Source of the DNA: Solirubrobacteraceae bacterium
Lineage (GTDB): Bacteria > Actinomycetota > Thermoleophilia > Solirubrobacterales > Solirubrobacteraceae
Assembly (NCBI GenBank): GCA_025928415.1
Contig: JAICJK010000211.1
Coordinates: 1-5,216 of the forward strand
Direction of reading: 5' to 3'
DNA length: 5,216 nucleotides
The translations under genes were made by a program, and so were the position numbers. The notes under the pieces were generated by a model, which did not search any database, was not told where the DNA came from, and worked only from the letters and a program-made list of their open reading frames with translations. Below, piece after piece: positions 1 through 5,105 of the stretch. Position 1 is the first letter of the stretch; each line of letters starts with the position of its first letter.

Positions 1-211
1 AGGCGCCGTCGGCGAAGTAGAGGTGATCGTCGGGCCCCGTGCGGGTGCTGAGGTCGGCGATCCGCGCGTCCAGGTACCGCGTCGCCTCCTGGGCCACGGG
101 ATCCTGGTTCTCCGCGGCGGCGGCGGAGGGAAGCGCAAGCGCGACCACCGCGAGCGTCAGGACGACCAGGGTGGAGCGGGCTGCGCGCGTGAGCCGGACG
201 GGGCAGCGCAT
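1..211 (-). CDS. Exported protein, N-terminal fragment (runs off left edge)
   Basis: Seventy codons are visible from an ATG at 211 read leftwards. The protein starts with a textbook signal peptide: a basic n-region with four Arg in the first 12 residues, a hydrophobic core at about residues 14-28 (LVVLTLAVVALALP), and a run of Ala ending at residue 33, where signal peptidase I would cut (AAA before ENQ). There is no Cys after the core, so it is not a lipoprotein. The start of the mature part (about residues 34-70) is polar and contains RYLDARIADL and DDHLYFADGA; I do not recognise the family. The start is not fully certain: a GGAG lies just 1 nt before the ATG, too close for a normal ribosome site, and an in-frame TTG occurs three codons upstream at 220. 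The 101-bp gap to the glycosyltransferase upstream shows no clear -10 box. Confident as a secreted protein; function unknown. Confidence 0.75.
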   Translation of the reverse strand, partial: MRCPVRLTRAARSTLVVLTLAVVALALPSAAAAENQDPVAQEATRYLDARIADLSTRTGPDDHLYFADGA

Positions 212-312
212 GCTCCACAAATCGGCGCATCACCGTCGGTCGTCCACTGATCGCGACCGTTCTAGACCGAAGTAGGAAGTGCGCGCCCCTACGGCGGCCT
301 CCCGGAGCCCCT

Positions 313-1386
313 TCAGGCGCCCATCGCGGCCAGCGACCGCCGCACGTCGTCCACCGCCACGCGGACGTCGTGGTGGCGGGGCCGCGCGAAGGCGGGCACG
401 CGCCGGCCGACCAGGCTCCAGTGCTCGTGGCCGGCCGCCGCGACCGCGCACAGCGTGCTCGGGTTCACGTGCGCCGGCTGGTAGATCTCGAGCACCTGCA
501 TGCGACGGGAGAAGATCGCGTTCGAGAACGCTGCGCCGTGGGGGCCGACGGCCAGCTCGGCCCCGGCGAAGAGCTCGACCTGCTCGCCCAGGGTCAGCTC
601 GTCCGGGTCGACGACCTCGAAGCCGAGCGGCTGGAGCAGCCCCAGGACGTCGGGCTCGTTGGCCACCCGCCTCGTCTTCCGGCGCGTCAGGTACAGGCGC
701 CGCACCGGGGTCCGGTCCGCCGCGCCGAGGTGCTCGCGCAGCCATTGGACGGCGGCGCCGGTCGGCCGGCCGACGGGCGTCATCGGCGACGGCCACACGA
801 GCTCCTCGACCTCCAGGTGCTGGCCGGTGTAGGGGATCAGCCGATCCGGCGCGAGCCCCAGGGCGGCGAGCGTCTCGCGATGGAAGCGCGACAGGTGCTC
901 CGGCACGACCACGCCGTCCCATCGCACGCCGCTGGCCTCCAGGACCGCCAGGCGCGGGAGCGCCTCGAACATCCAGTGGTAGAAGCCGTGGCCCCACATG
1001 GTGATCAGGGACGCGTGGCGCCCCGGCACGTAGGTCGGCTCGGGGAGCGGCGCTTGCGGCAGTGCCTCGTCGTGCCAGATCCGGTCGTCCCACACGCTCT
1101 CGCGCACCACCCGGTGGTCGGCGGCGACGACGGCTCCGCTGCCGGAGACCAGATGGCCGTGGGGGAGGACCGCCACGCGCAGCGGGTAGCGGCCGTGGTG
1201 CGCCGGCGCCGTGAGCTGTGGGGCGACGCTCGGCTGGACCGACCGGCTGCGCGTCTCGGGCACCGACGGCTCGGGGAGCTCGACCCCGGTCACCTCGACG
1301 TCCTCCAGCTCGTCGAACCGCTCGACCGCCGGCGCGCCCGGCGCGCGCCTGCGGCGCGGCATCCGATGCTCGATCCGGCTGAGCAC
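313..1386 (-). CDS. Glycosyltransferase family 61 (DUF563-type) protein
   Basis: A 357-residue protein if started at GTG 1386. The region after about residue 60 looks like the bacterial GT61/DUF563 family (capsular polysaccharide-type glycosyltransferases related to plant xylosyltransferases and EOGT). Seen features are GHGFYHWMFEALPRL at 132-146, the family's His-rich block; LYLTRRKTRR at 231-240; and the C-terminal block ELAVGPHGAAFSNAIF at 277-292, whose GPHGA loop is typical of the nucleotide-sugar binding region. No signal peptide or membrane segment is seen, so it is probably cytoplasmic and moves a sugar from an activated donor to a glycan precursor; donor and acceptor are unknown. The first 60 residues are basic then acidic and look poorly conserved. 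GTG 1386 is preferred because TACCTT ends exactly 6 nt upstream, fitting a leaderless mRNA; ATG 1362 (349 residues) is the alternative. It diverges from a FkbM methyltransferase, supporting a shared glycan pathway. Confidence 0.88.
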   Translation of the reverse strand: MLSRIEHRMPRRRRAPGAPAVERFDELEDVEVTGVELPEPSVPETRSRSVQPSVAPQLTAPAHHGRYPLRVAVLPHGHLVSGSGAVVAADHRVVRESVWDDRIWHDEALPQAPLPEPTYVPGRHASLITMWGHGFYHWMFEALPRLAVLEASGVRWDGVVVPEHLSRFHRETLAALGLAPDRLIPYTGQHLEVEELVWPSPMTPVGRPTGAAVQWLREHLGAADRTPVRRLYLTRRKTRRVANEPDVLGLLQPLGFEVVDPDELTLGEQVELFAGAELAVGPHGAAFSNAIFSRRMQVLEIYQPAHVNPSTLCAVAAAGHEHWSLVGRRVPAFARPRHHDVRVAVDDVRRSLAAMGA

Positions 1387-1398
1387 CGGCCCAAGGTA
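1387..1398 (-). promoter_or_regulatory. Putative leaderless promoter (-10 TACCTT) for the GT61 gene
   Basis: On the minus strand TACCTT (1398-1393) matches the actinobacterial -10 pattern TAnnnT and is followed by six bases (GGGCCG) and then GTG at 1386. This places transcription start on the first base of the start codon. No good -35 is seen about 17 bp upstream. An AGGAG lies about 12 nt before the GTG and overlaps this region; it would only matter if transcription began further upstream. Confidence 0.55.
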
Positions 1399-1413
1399 CT
1401 CCTGCCATGTCGC

Positions 1414-1425
1414 TACGTTGCCGGG
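1414..1425 (+). promoter_or_regulatory. Putative leaderless promoter (-10 TACGTT) for the FkbM gene
   Basis: TACGTT at 1414-1419 fits TAnnnT and is followed by six bases (GCCGGG) and ATG at 1426, so the predicted transcript starts at the A of the start codon. No purine-rich Shine-Dalgarno sequence is present ahead of this ATG, which agrees with leaderless translation. No convincing -35 is seen. It mirrors the promoter of the divergent gene. Confidence 0.55.
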
Positions 1426-2217
1426 ATGGCCTTCCCGAGCGCCGGGCGGCGGGAGACGATCGCGCGGCTGGCGCTGCCCGGCATCGTCACCGACCTGCGC
1501 CGCATGCGCCGCTTCGCGCGCGACCACCGGGTGCGCCTGCGCGGCCCCGGCGGCTACCGGCGCTTCCGCGCGGCGTGCCGCTTCGGCCTCGACCTCCTGC
1601 CGCCGGGCGCGCTCGCCGGCCACATCCTCGACGCCGGCGCGAACGAGGGCCAGTTCGCGGGCGCACTGCTCGGCGTGGCGCCGGCGGCGCGGGTGACCGC
1701 CTTCGAGCCCGAGCCCGGGACCGCCGCGCGGCTGCGCGCGCGGTTCGGGTCCCGCGAGGGGGTGGCGATCCACGAGCTGGCGCTCGGCCGCGGCGCCGGG
1801 ACGGCCGAGCTCCACGTGACCGGCAACACGGTGTTCGCCTCGCTGCACCGCCCGCTCGGCGGGCTGACGACGCAGTACCCGCGCGGTGCCGACCTCACGG
1901 GCACCGTCCCGGTCCCGGTTGCCGCCCTCGACGACGTGGTGGCCGGCCCGGTCTCGCTGCTGAAGATCGACGTGCAGGGCGGCGAGCGCGACGTCCTGGC
2001 CGGGGCGCGGCGGGTCCTGTCGGAGACGGCGGCGGTCCTGCTCGAGGTCACCTTCGTCCCGCACTACGAGGACGAGGCGACGTTCGGCGAGCTGCACGCG
2101 CTCCTGCTCGCCGCGTCCTTCCGCCTGCACGCGCTCGGCGAGGGCCGGCGCTCCGCCGGGACCGGCGAGCTGCTGTGGGCCGACGCCTGCTACGTGCGCG
2201 CCCCGGCGAGCGCCTGA
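1426..2217 (+). CDS. FkbM family SAM-dependent methyltransferase
   Basis: A 263-residue Rossmann-fold methyltransferase of the FkbM family, which transfers a methyl group from S-adenosylmethionine, in most known cases to a hydroxyl on a sugar or polyketide. Motif I for SAM binding is HILDAGANEGQFA at 66-78; the acidic end of strand 2 is AFEPEP at 92-97; the family signature LLKIDVQGGERDVLAGA is at 178-194 (K-I-D-V-Q-G-x-E); and LLEVTFVPHYE at 205-215 is the usual later block. The first 55 residues are basic and helical, with no signal peptide, so the enzyme is cytoplasmic. Length is normal for the family and no key motif is missing. The start at ATG 1426 is supported by a -10 box 6 nt upstream. 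It is divergent from a GT61 glycosyltransferase, so the likely acceptor is a sugar hydroxyl in the same glycan; this is inferred from neighbours only. It ends 11 bp before the convergent phosphoesterase stop. Confidence 0.93.
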   Translation: MAFPSAGRRETIARLALPGIVTDLRRMRRFARDHRVRLRGPGGYRRFRAACRFGLDLLPPGALAGHILDAGANEGQFAGALLGVAPAARVTAFEPEPGTAARLRARFGSREGVAIHELALGRGAGTAELHVTGNTVFASLHRPLGGLTTQYPRGADLTGTVPVPVAALDDVVAGPVSLLKIDVQGGERDVLAGARRVLSETAAVLLEVTFVPHYEDEATFGELHALLLAASFRLHALGEGRRSAGTGELLWADACYVRAPASA

Positions 2218-2228
2218 CCGGGGAAGCG

Positions 2229-3008
2229 TCAGTGCACGGCGGCGGCGGGATGCTCGGGCAGCGTGAGCTCGAACACCCAGAACGGCTGGCGCATCACCGG
2301 CACGGACACGTTGTAGACCGGGACGTCGCCGATGCGGCCCTCGAACGTCCCGGCGTGCGCGTGGCCGTGCAGCACCAGGTCGGGCTCGTGCTGGGTGATC
2401 GGACCCGCCAGCCGGTCGCAGCCGAGGTAGGTCCAGATCGGCTCGGGCTCGCCGGCCAGCGTGGCGGCGATCGGCGCGTAGTGCAGCAGCGCGATGCGCA
2501 GCGGGCAGGTCGCGATCGCCTTCAGGCCCGCGTCGAGCGCGTCGGCCTCGCGCCCGGCCTCCCGGTAGACCTCGCGCAGCAGCGGCTCGCCGAAGTCGGG
2601 CAGGTGCGAGCCCGCGAAGCCGCCGACGAACCCCTTGGCCCCGGCGATGCCCACCTCGTGGCCCGCGATGCGGCAGATCGCGTGCTCGCGCTCGAGCACG
2701 GTGACGCCCGCCTCGCGGAGCGGCTCGAGCAGCGCGGGGACCCGGTCGGCGTGCCAGTCGTGGTTGCCCAGCACGGCGAACACGGGCATGTCCAGGCCGC
2801 GGCAGGCGTTCGCGACGACCGCGGCCTCCTCGGGCTCGCCGTGGTCGGTCAGGTCGCCGGCGAGCAGCAGCAGGTCGGCCTGGCCGCGCAGGGCGGCGAA
2901 CGCCGCGACGGCCTCGTCGCGGCGCGCGGGGCCGCAGTGCACGTCGCCGGCGGCGGCGATGCGCAGCGTCGTGACGGGCGCGCCTGCGGGGACGGGGGTG
3001 ATCGGCAC
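2229..3008 (-). CDS. Calcineurin-like metallophosphoesterase
   Basis: A 259-residue protein with the complete set of metallophosphoesterase motifs that bind two metal ions: GDVHCG at 21-26 (Asp22, His24), GDLTDHG at 51-57 (Asp52), GNHDWH at 81-86 (Asn82, His83), LLHYAP at 174-179 (His176), and GHAHAG at 215-220. The catalytic centre therefore looks intact. It hydrolyses a phosphate mono- or diester; the substrate cannot be read from the sequence. No signal peptide is present, so it is cytoplasmic. The start is GTG 3008: no other ATG or GTG exists before the first motif, and a -10-like TAGGCC ends 6 nt upstream. It is divergent from the nucleotidyltransferase gene and convergent with the FkbM gene, so it appears to be transcribed alone. 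Family assignment is firm; whether it acts on cyclic nucleotides, nucleic acid or a small phosphoester is open. Confidence 0.93.
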   Translation of the reverse strand: MPITPVPAGAPVTTLRIAAAGDVHCGPARRDEAVAAFAALRGQADLLLLAGDLTDHGEPEEAAVVANACRGLDMPVFAVLGNHDWHADRVPALLEPLREAGVTVLEREHAICRIAGHEVGIAGAKGFVGGFAGSHLPDFGEPLLREVYREAGREADALDAGLKAIATCPLRIALLHYAPIAATLAGEPEPIWTYLGCDRLAGPITQHEPDLVLHGHAHAGTFEGRIGDVPVYNVSVPVMRQPFWVFELTLPEHPAAAVH

Positions 3009-3020
3009 CCGCGTGGCCTA
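3009..3020 (-). promoter_or_regulatory. Possible leaderless promoter (-10-like TAGGCC) for the phosphoesterase
   Basis: On the minus strand TAGGCC (3020-3015) is followed by six bases (ACGCGG) and GTG at 3008. The hexamer has the TA but lacks the final T of the consensus, so this is a weaker call than those at 1387-1425. There is no Shine-Dalgarno sequence before the GTG. The same heptamer GGGTAGG occurs in the facing promoter on the other strand. Confidence 0.35.
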
Positions 3021-3056
3021 CCCCGATCGGCGCCGCGTGATAGCGCGCGGCGCGGG

Positions 3057-3069
3057 TAGGACCCGGACG
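3057..3069 (+). promoter_or_regulatory. Possible leaderless promoter (-10-like TAGGAC) for the nucleotidyltransferase
   Basis: TAGGAC at 3057-3062 is followed by seven bases and GTG at 3070. It has the TA of a -10 box but C in place of the last T. No Shine-Dalgarno sequence is seen. It belongs to an exact inverted repeat CCTACCC (3017-3023) / GGGTAGG (3054-3060) whose two arms overlap the two divergent -10 candidates. Confidence 0.35.
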
Positions 3070-3690
3070 GTGCACGCCGAGGGACGGTTCGAGGACATCT
3101 GCGCGACCCTGCGCGTCGTGGTCGCCGCGCTGGACGAGGCCGAGGTGCCCTACCTGCTCGGCGGCAGCATGGCCTGCTGGGTCCACGGCGCGCCGCCGCC
3201 GGTCAAGGACCTCGACCTCGCCCTGCGGCCGGACGACGCCGACCGGGCCCTGGGCGCGCTCGAGGCGGCGGGGCTGAGGCCCGAGCGGCCGCCCGAGGGC
3301 TGGCTGGTCAAGGCCTGGCACGACGACGTCTGCGTCGACCTCATCTTCGACCCGCTCGGCGTGGAGGTCACGGCCGAGCTCATCGAGGCCGCGCCGATCC
3401 GCGGGGTGCTGGGCCTGCGCCTGCCGGTCATGGCGCTCGAGGACGTGATCGCCAGCAAGCTCCTCGCGCTCGACGAGCACCACCTCGACTTCGCCTACCT
3501 GCTCGCGATCACGCGCCCGATCCGCGAGCAGGTCGACTGGGCGGAGGTGCGGTGCAGGACGCAGGACTCGCCCTACGCTGCCGCGTTCCTGGTGCTGCTC
3601 GAGCGCCTCGACGTCGTGCCGTCCGCTGCGCCCGAGGGCACGTCCGCGTCAGCCTCCCGCCCGGTCGCCCCCGCCACTACCGACAACTGA
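3070..3690 (+). CDS. Nucleotidyltransferase-fold protein, substrate unknown
   Basis: A 206-residue protein with the signature of the polymerase-beta-like nucleotidyltransferase superfamily. YLLGGSMACWVHG at 28-40 gives the GG(S) loop, KDLDLAL at 46-52 gives the two metal-binding Asp (47 and 49), and VCVDLIF at 87-93 gives the third Asp (90). After the core come VMALEDVIASKLLALDEHHLD (120-140), a helix block typical of AbiEii/DUF2204-like members, and YLLAITRPIREQVDW (143-157). The last 25 residues are low-complexity Ala/Ser/Pro/Thr and probably disordered. The family adds nucleotides to proteins, RNA or small molecules, but the target of this subgroup is unknown to me. Starts at GTG 3037 or 3013 are also in frame; 3070 is chosen because a -10-like box lies 7 nt upstream and homology begins soon after. 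There is no AbiEi-type partner beside it, so a toxin-antitoxin role is not supported. Its stop is 42 bp before the regulator gene. Confidence 0.82.
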   Translation: MHAEGRFEDICATLRVVVAALDEAEVPYLLGGSMACWVHGAPPPVKDLDLALRPDDADRALGALEAAGLRPERPPEGWLVKAWHDDVCVDLIFDPLGVEVTAELIEAAPIRGVLGLRLPVMALEDVIASKLLALDEHHLDFAYLLAITRPIREQVDWAEVRCRTQDSPYAAAFLVLLERLDVVPSAAPEGTSASASRPVAPATTDN

Positions 3691-3697
3691 ATCCTAC

Positions 3698-3732
3698 TTG
3701 ACAAAAAGAATCGTCGGTGAGACACTGCGCCC
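3698..3732 (+). promoter_or_regulatory. Promoter of the regulator-AHSA1 operon (TTGACA, 17 bp, GACACT)
   Basis: A perfect -35 TTGACA lies at 3698-3703, followed by a 17-bp spacer, a -10 GACACT at 3721-3726, six bases, and GTG at 3733. The spacing is exactly right for a housekeeping sigma factor and the transcript would start on the start codon. The -35 sits in an AT-rich island (about 3686-3712) that stands out from the GC-rich surroundings. This is the best-formed promoter in the window. Confidence 0.75.
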
Positions 3733-3759
3733 GTGCACGACGTCGCCGTCATCGACGAT
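3710..3759. repeat. Imperfect inverted repeat flanking the -10 and start codon (possible operator)
   Basis: The left arm ATCGTCGGTGA (3710-3720) and right arm TCATCGACGAT (3749-3759) pair at 10 of 11 positions, with 28 bp between them that hold the -10 box and the GTG start. Arm centres are about 39 bp apart, close to four helical turns. The placement would suit autorepression by the encoded winged-helix protein. The right arm lies in codons for Val-Ile-Asp-Asp, so chance plus coding bias remains possible. Confidence 0.35.
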
Positions 3760-4332
3760 CCCGCCGCCGCGGAGGCCTCGCTGGACCCGATCCGGGCCCG
3801 CCTGCTCGCCGAGCTGGCCGCGCCGGGGTCGGCGAGCACGCTCGCGGCGCGCGTCGGGCTGACCCGTCAGAAGGCGAACTACCACCTGCGGGCGCTCGAG
3901 CGTCACGGCCTGGCGGAGCTCGTCGAGGAGCGCCGCAAGGGCAACTGCACCGAGCGCGTGCTCCAGGCGACGGCCGCGTCCTACGTGATCTCGCCGACCG
4001 CTCTGCCCGCGGTCGCGCCGGACCCGTCGCGCCGGCCGGACCAGCGCTCCGCGCGCTGGCTGCTCGCGGTCGCCGGGCGCCTGGTCGGCGAGGTCGGCGA
4101 GCTGATCGCCGCGGCGGGCGCGGCAGGCAAGCCGCTCGCGACCCTCGGCATCGACAGCGAGGTGCGGTTCGCGTCCGCCAAGGACCGGGCCGCGTTCGCC
4201 GCCGAGCTCGCGGCCGCCGTGAACGGCCTGGTCGCCAAGTACCACGACGAGGCCGCCCCCGGCGGTCGCCGCCACCGGTTCGTCGTCGCGCTGCACCCCA
4301 CCATCACGAACCCAGAGGAGCCCCCGTCATGA
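3733..4332 (+). CDS. ArsR-like winged-helix transcriptional regulator
   Basis: A 199-residue DNA-binding protein. Residues 17-80 form an ArsR-type winged helix: DPIRARLLAELAAPGSAS, then the helix-turn-helix LAARVGLTRQKANYHLRALERHGL (positions 37-60; recognition helix around RQKANYHLRAL), then a wing at 61-78 with EERRKGNCTERVLQA. No pair of Cys in a metal-site arrangement is seen (only Cys72), so a metal sensor is unlikely. Classic ArsR proteins are about 100 residues; this one has a further stretch of about 110, with helices at 106-130 and 150-170, which may sense a ligand or drive dimer formation. Its ATGA overlap with the AHSA1-type gene indicates one operon and coupled translation; such regulator-AHSA1 pairs are common in Actinobacteria, where the regulator usually controls the pair. 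The start is GTG 3733, set by the promoter 6 nt upstream; there is no Shine-Dalgarno sequence. Confidence 0.85.
   Translation: MHDVAVIDDPAAAEASLDPIRARLLAELAAPGSASTLAARVGLTRQKANYHLRALERHGLAELVEERRKGNCTERVLQATAASYVISPTALPAVAPDPSRRPDQRSARWLLAVAGRLVGEVGELIAAAGAAGKPLATLGIDSEVRFASAKDRAAFAAELAAAVNGLVAKYHDEAAPGGRRHRFVVALHPTITNPEEPPS
4314..4320 (+). promoter_or_regulatory. Strong ribosome binding site AGAGGAG for the SRPBCC gene
   Basis: AGAGGAG lies 8 nt before ATG 4329, inside the last codons of the regulator gene. It fixes the start of the downstream gene. It is the only clear Shine-Dalgarno sequence at good spacing in this window, and it serves the one gene that cannot be leaderless. Confidence 0.8.
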
Positions 4333-5060
4333 GCCGCGCCTTCGAGATCACCCGCGAGGTCGGCCTGCCCGCCGCCCCCGACGACGTCTGGACCGCGATC
4401 ACCGCCGACACCGCCGCCTGGCAGTTCCCGACGGGGATGGAGCTCCCGGCCGGCGACGCGCCACCCGAAGGGGCGCCGGTGACGACCTGGGACCCGCCGC
4501 ACCGGCTCGTGGTCCGCATGGAGTCCCCGGACGGCACCTTCAACGCGCTGGACTACGCGATCGAGGCCCGCGCCGGCGGCACGGCGCACCTGCGCTACGT
4601 CCACAGCGGGATCCTCGCCGACGAGTGGGAGGACCAGTACGACGCCATCGGCGGCCACACGGACTTCTACCTGCACACCCTCGGCCAGTACCTGGAGCAC
4701 TTCAACGGCCGCCCGGTCACCTACGTCGGGCAGCCGTCGGACGGCATCGCCGGCCCCGAGGCGGCCGGCGCGCCGGACGCGATGGACGCGCTGCGGGCCG
4801 CCCTGGGCGTCGCCCCGGACGCCGTTCCCGGCGACGCGGTCCACGCAGCGCTCGGCGAGGCCGGCCCGCTCGACGGCGTCGTCGACTACGCGACGCCCGA
4901 GTTCCTCGGCGTGCGCACCACCGACGGCCTGTACCGCTTCTTCGGGCGCAACCACTACGGCGGCGTCGCCGGGATGAGCGCGCACCTGTTCGCCGGCGGC
5001 GCCGACGCCGCGGCGCGCGAGGCGGCGCTCAAGGCGTGGCTCGACGGCGTGTACGCCTAG
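4329..5060 (+). CDS. SRPBCC/AHSA1-type protein with C-terminal extension
   Basis: A 243-residue protein. Residues 1-126 fit the START/SRPBCC fold of the AHSA1 (Hsp90 ATPase activator homologue) family: the N-terminal strand FEITREVGLPAAPDDVWTAI, a central TTWDPPHRLVVRME at 52-65, LDYAIEARAGGTAHLRYVHSG at 74-94, and a long C-terminal helix around WEDQYDAIGGHTDFYLHTLGQYLEHF (100-125). This fold makes a deep hydrophobic pocket for a small ligand; in bacteria these proteins bind or act on lipophilic compounds, and Hsp90 activation is not implied. After a Gly/Ala/Pro-rich linker, residues about 150-243 form a second part with VVDYATPEFLGVRTTDGLYRFFGRNHYGG and a final helix AAREAALKAWLDGVYA. Many AHSA1 proteins end near residue 140-160, so this is a long variant. 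It is cytoplasmic with no signal peptide. It is translated with the upstream regulator (ATGA overlap). The ligand is unknown. Confidence 0.85.
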   Translation: MSRAFEITREVGLPAAPDDVWTAITADTAAWQFPTGMELPAGDAPPEGAPVTTWDPPHRLVVRMESPDGTFNALDYAIEARAGGTAHLRYVHSGILADEWEDQYDAIGGHTDFYLHTLGQYLEHFNGRPVTYVGQPSDGIAGPEAAGAPDAMDALRAALGVAPDAVPGDAVHAALGEAGPLDGVVDYATPEFLGVRTTDGLYRFFGRNHYGGVAGMSAHLFAGGADAAAREAALKAWLDGVYA

Positions 5061-5105
5061 CCACGCCCGGCGCACCCGCGTCGGCCTGTCCCGGCTCGGC
5101 CCGGC

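Noticed and set aside
275..312. Hairpin downstream of the GT61 gene (CTCC/GGAG around 296-304) as a terminator
   Set aside because: The stem is about 4 bp with almost no loop and no T-run follows; expected by chance in such GC-rich DNA.
230..1408. Long minus-strand open frame of 392 codons, with ATG 1408 preceding an AGGAG
   Set aside because: Its translation is almost entirely Arg/Ala/Gly/Pro with no family motifs. The overlapping frame on the same strand (313-1386) gives clear GT61 motifs, so this is a GC-rich shadow.
2218..2228. Possible terminator between the convergent FkbM and phosphoesterase genes
   Set aside because: The gap is 11 bp with no hairpin or T-run.
1387..3483. The minus-strand GT61 frame stays open for more than 1,000 codons, up to 3483, suggesting a giant fusion protein
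   Set aside because: Upstream of 1386 the translation is low-complexity and runs antisense to the FkbM and nucleotidyltransferase genes and out of frame with the phosphoesterase. Open frames of this size are expected at such GC content.
3070..3741. Both the nucleotidyltransferase and the regulator begin with GTGCACG
   Set aside because: The match is only 7 bases, and GTGCAC also occurs elsewhere in the window (near 2232); probably coincidence.
3717..4328. Plus-strand frame open upstream of the SRPBCC gene, suggesting an N-terminal extension
   Set aside because: It is Arg/Pro/Gly-rich and overlaps the real regulator gene. The strong ribosome site 8 nt before ATG 4329 and the ATGA overlap fix the start.
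3070..4332. Nucleotidyltransferase plus adjacent winged-helix regulator as an AbiE-like toxin-antitoxin system
   Set aside because: The regulator is ArsR-like, has its own strong promoter, and is translationally coupled to the AHSA1-type gene instead. No AbiEi features are seen.
5061..5105. Tandem CCCGGCTC repeat between convergent stops
   Set aside because: Two 8-bp copies at a 10-bp interval are too short to distinguish from GC-rich chance, and no strong stem forms.
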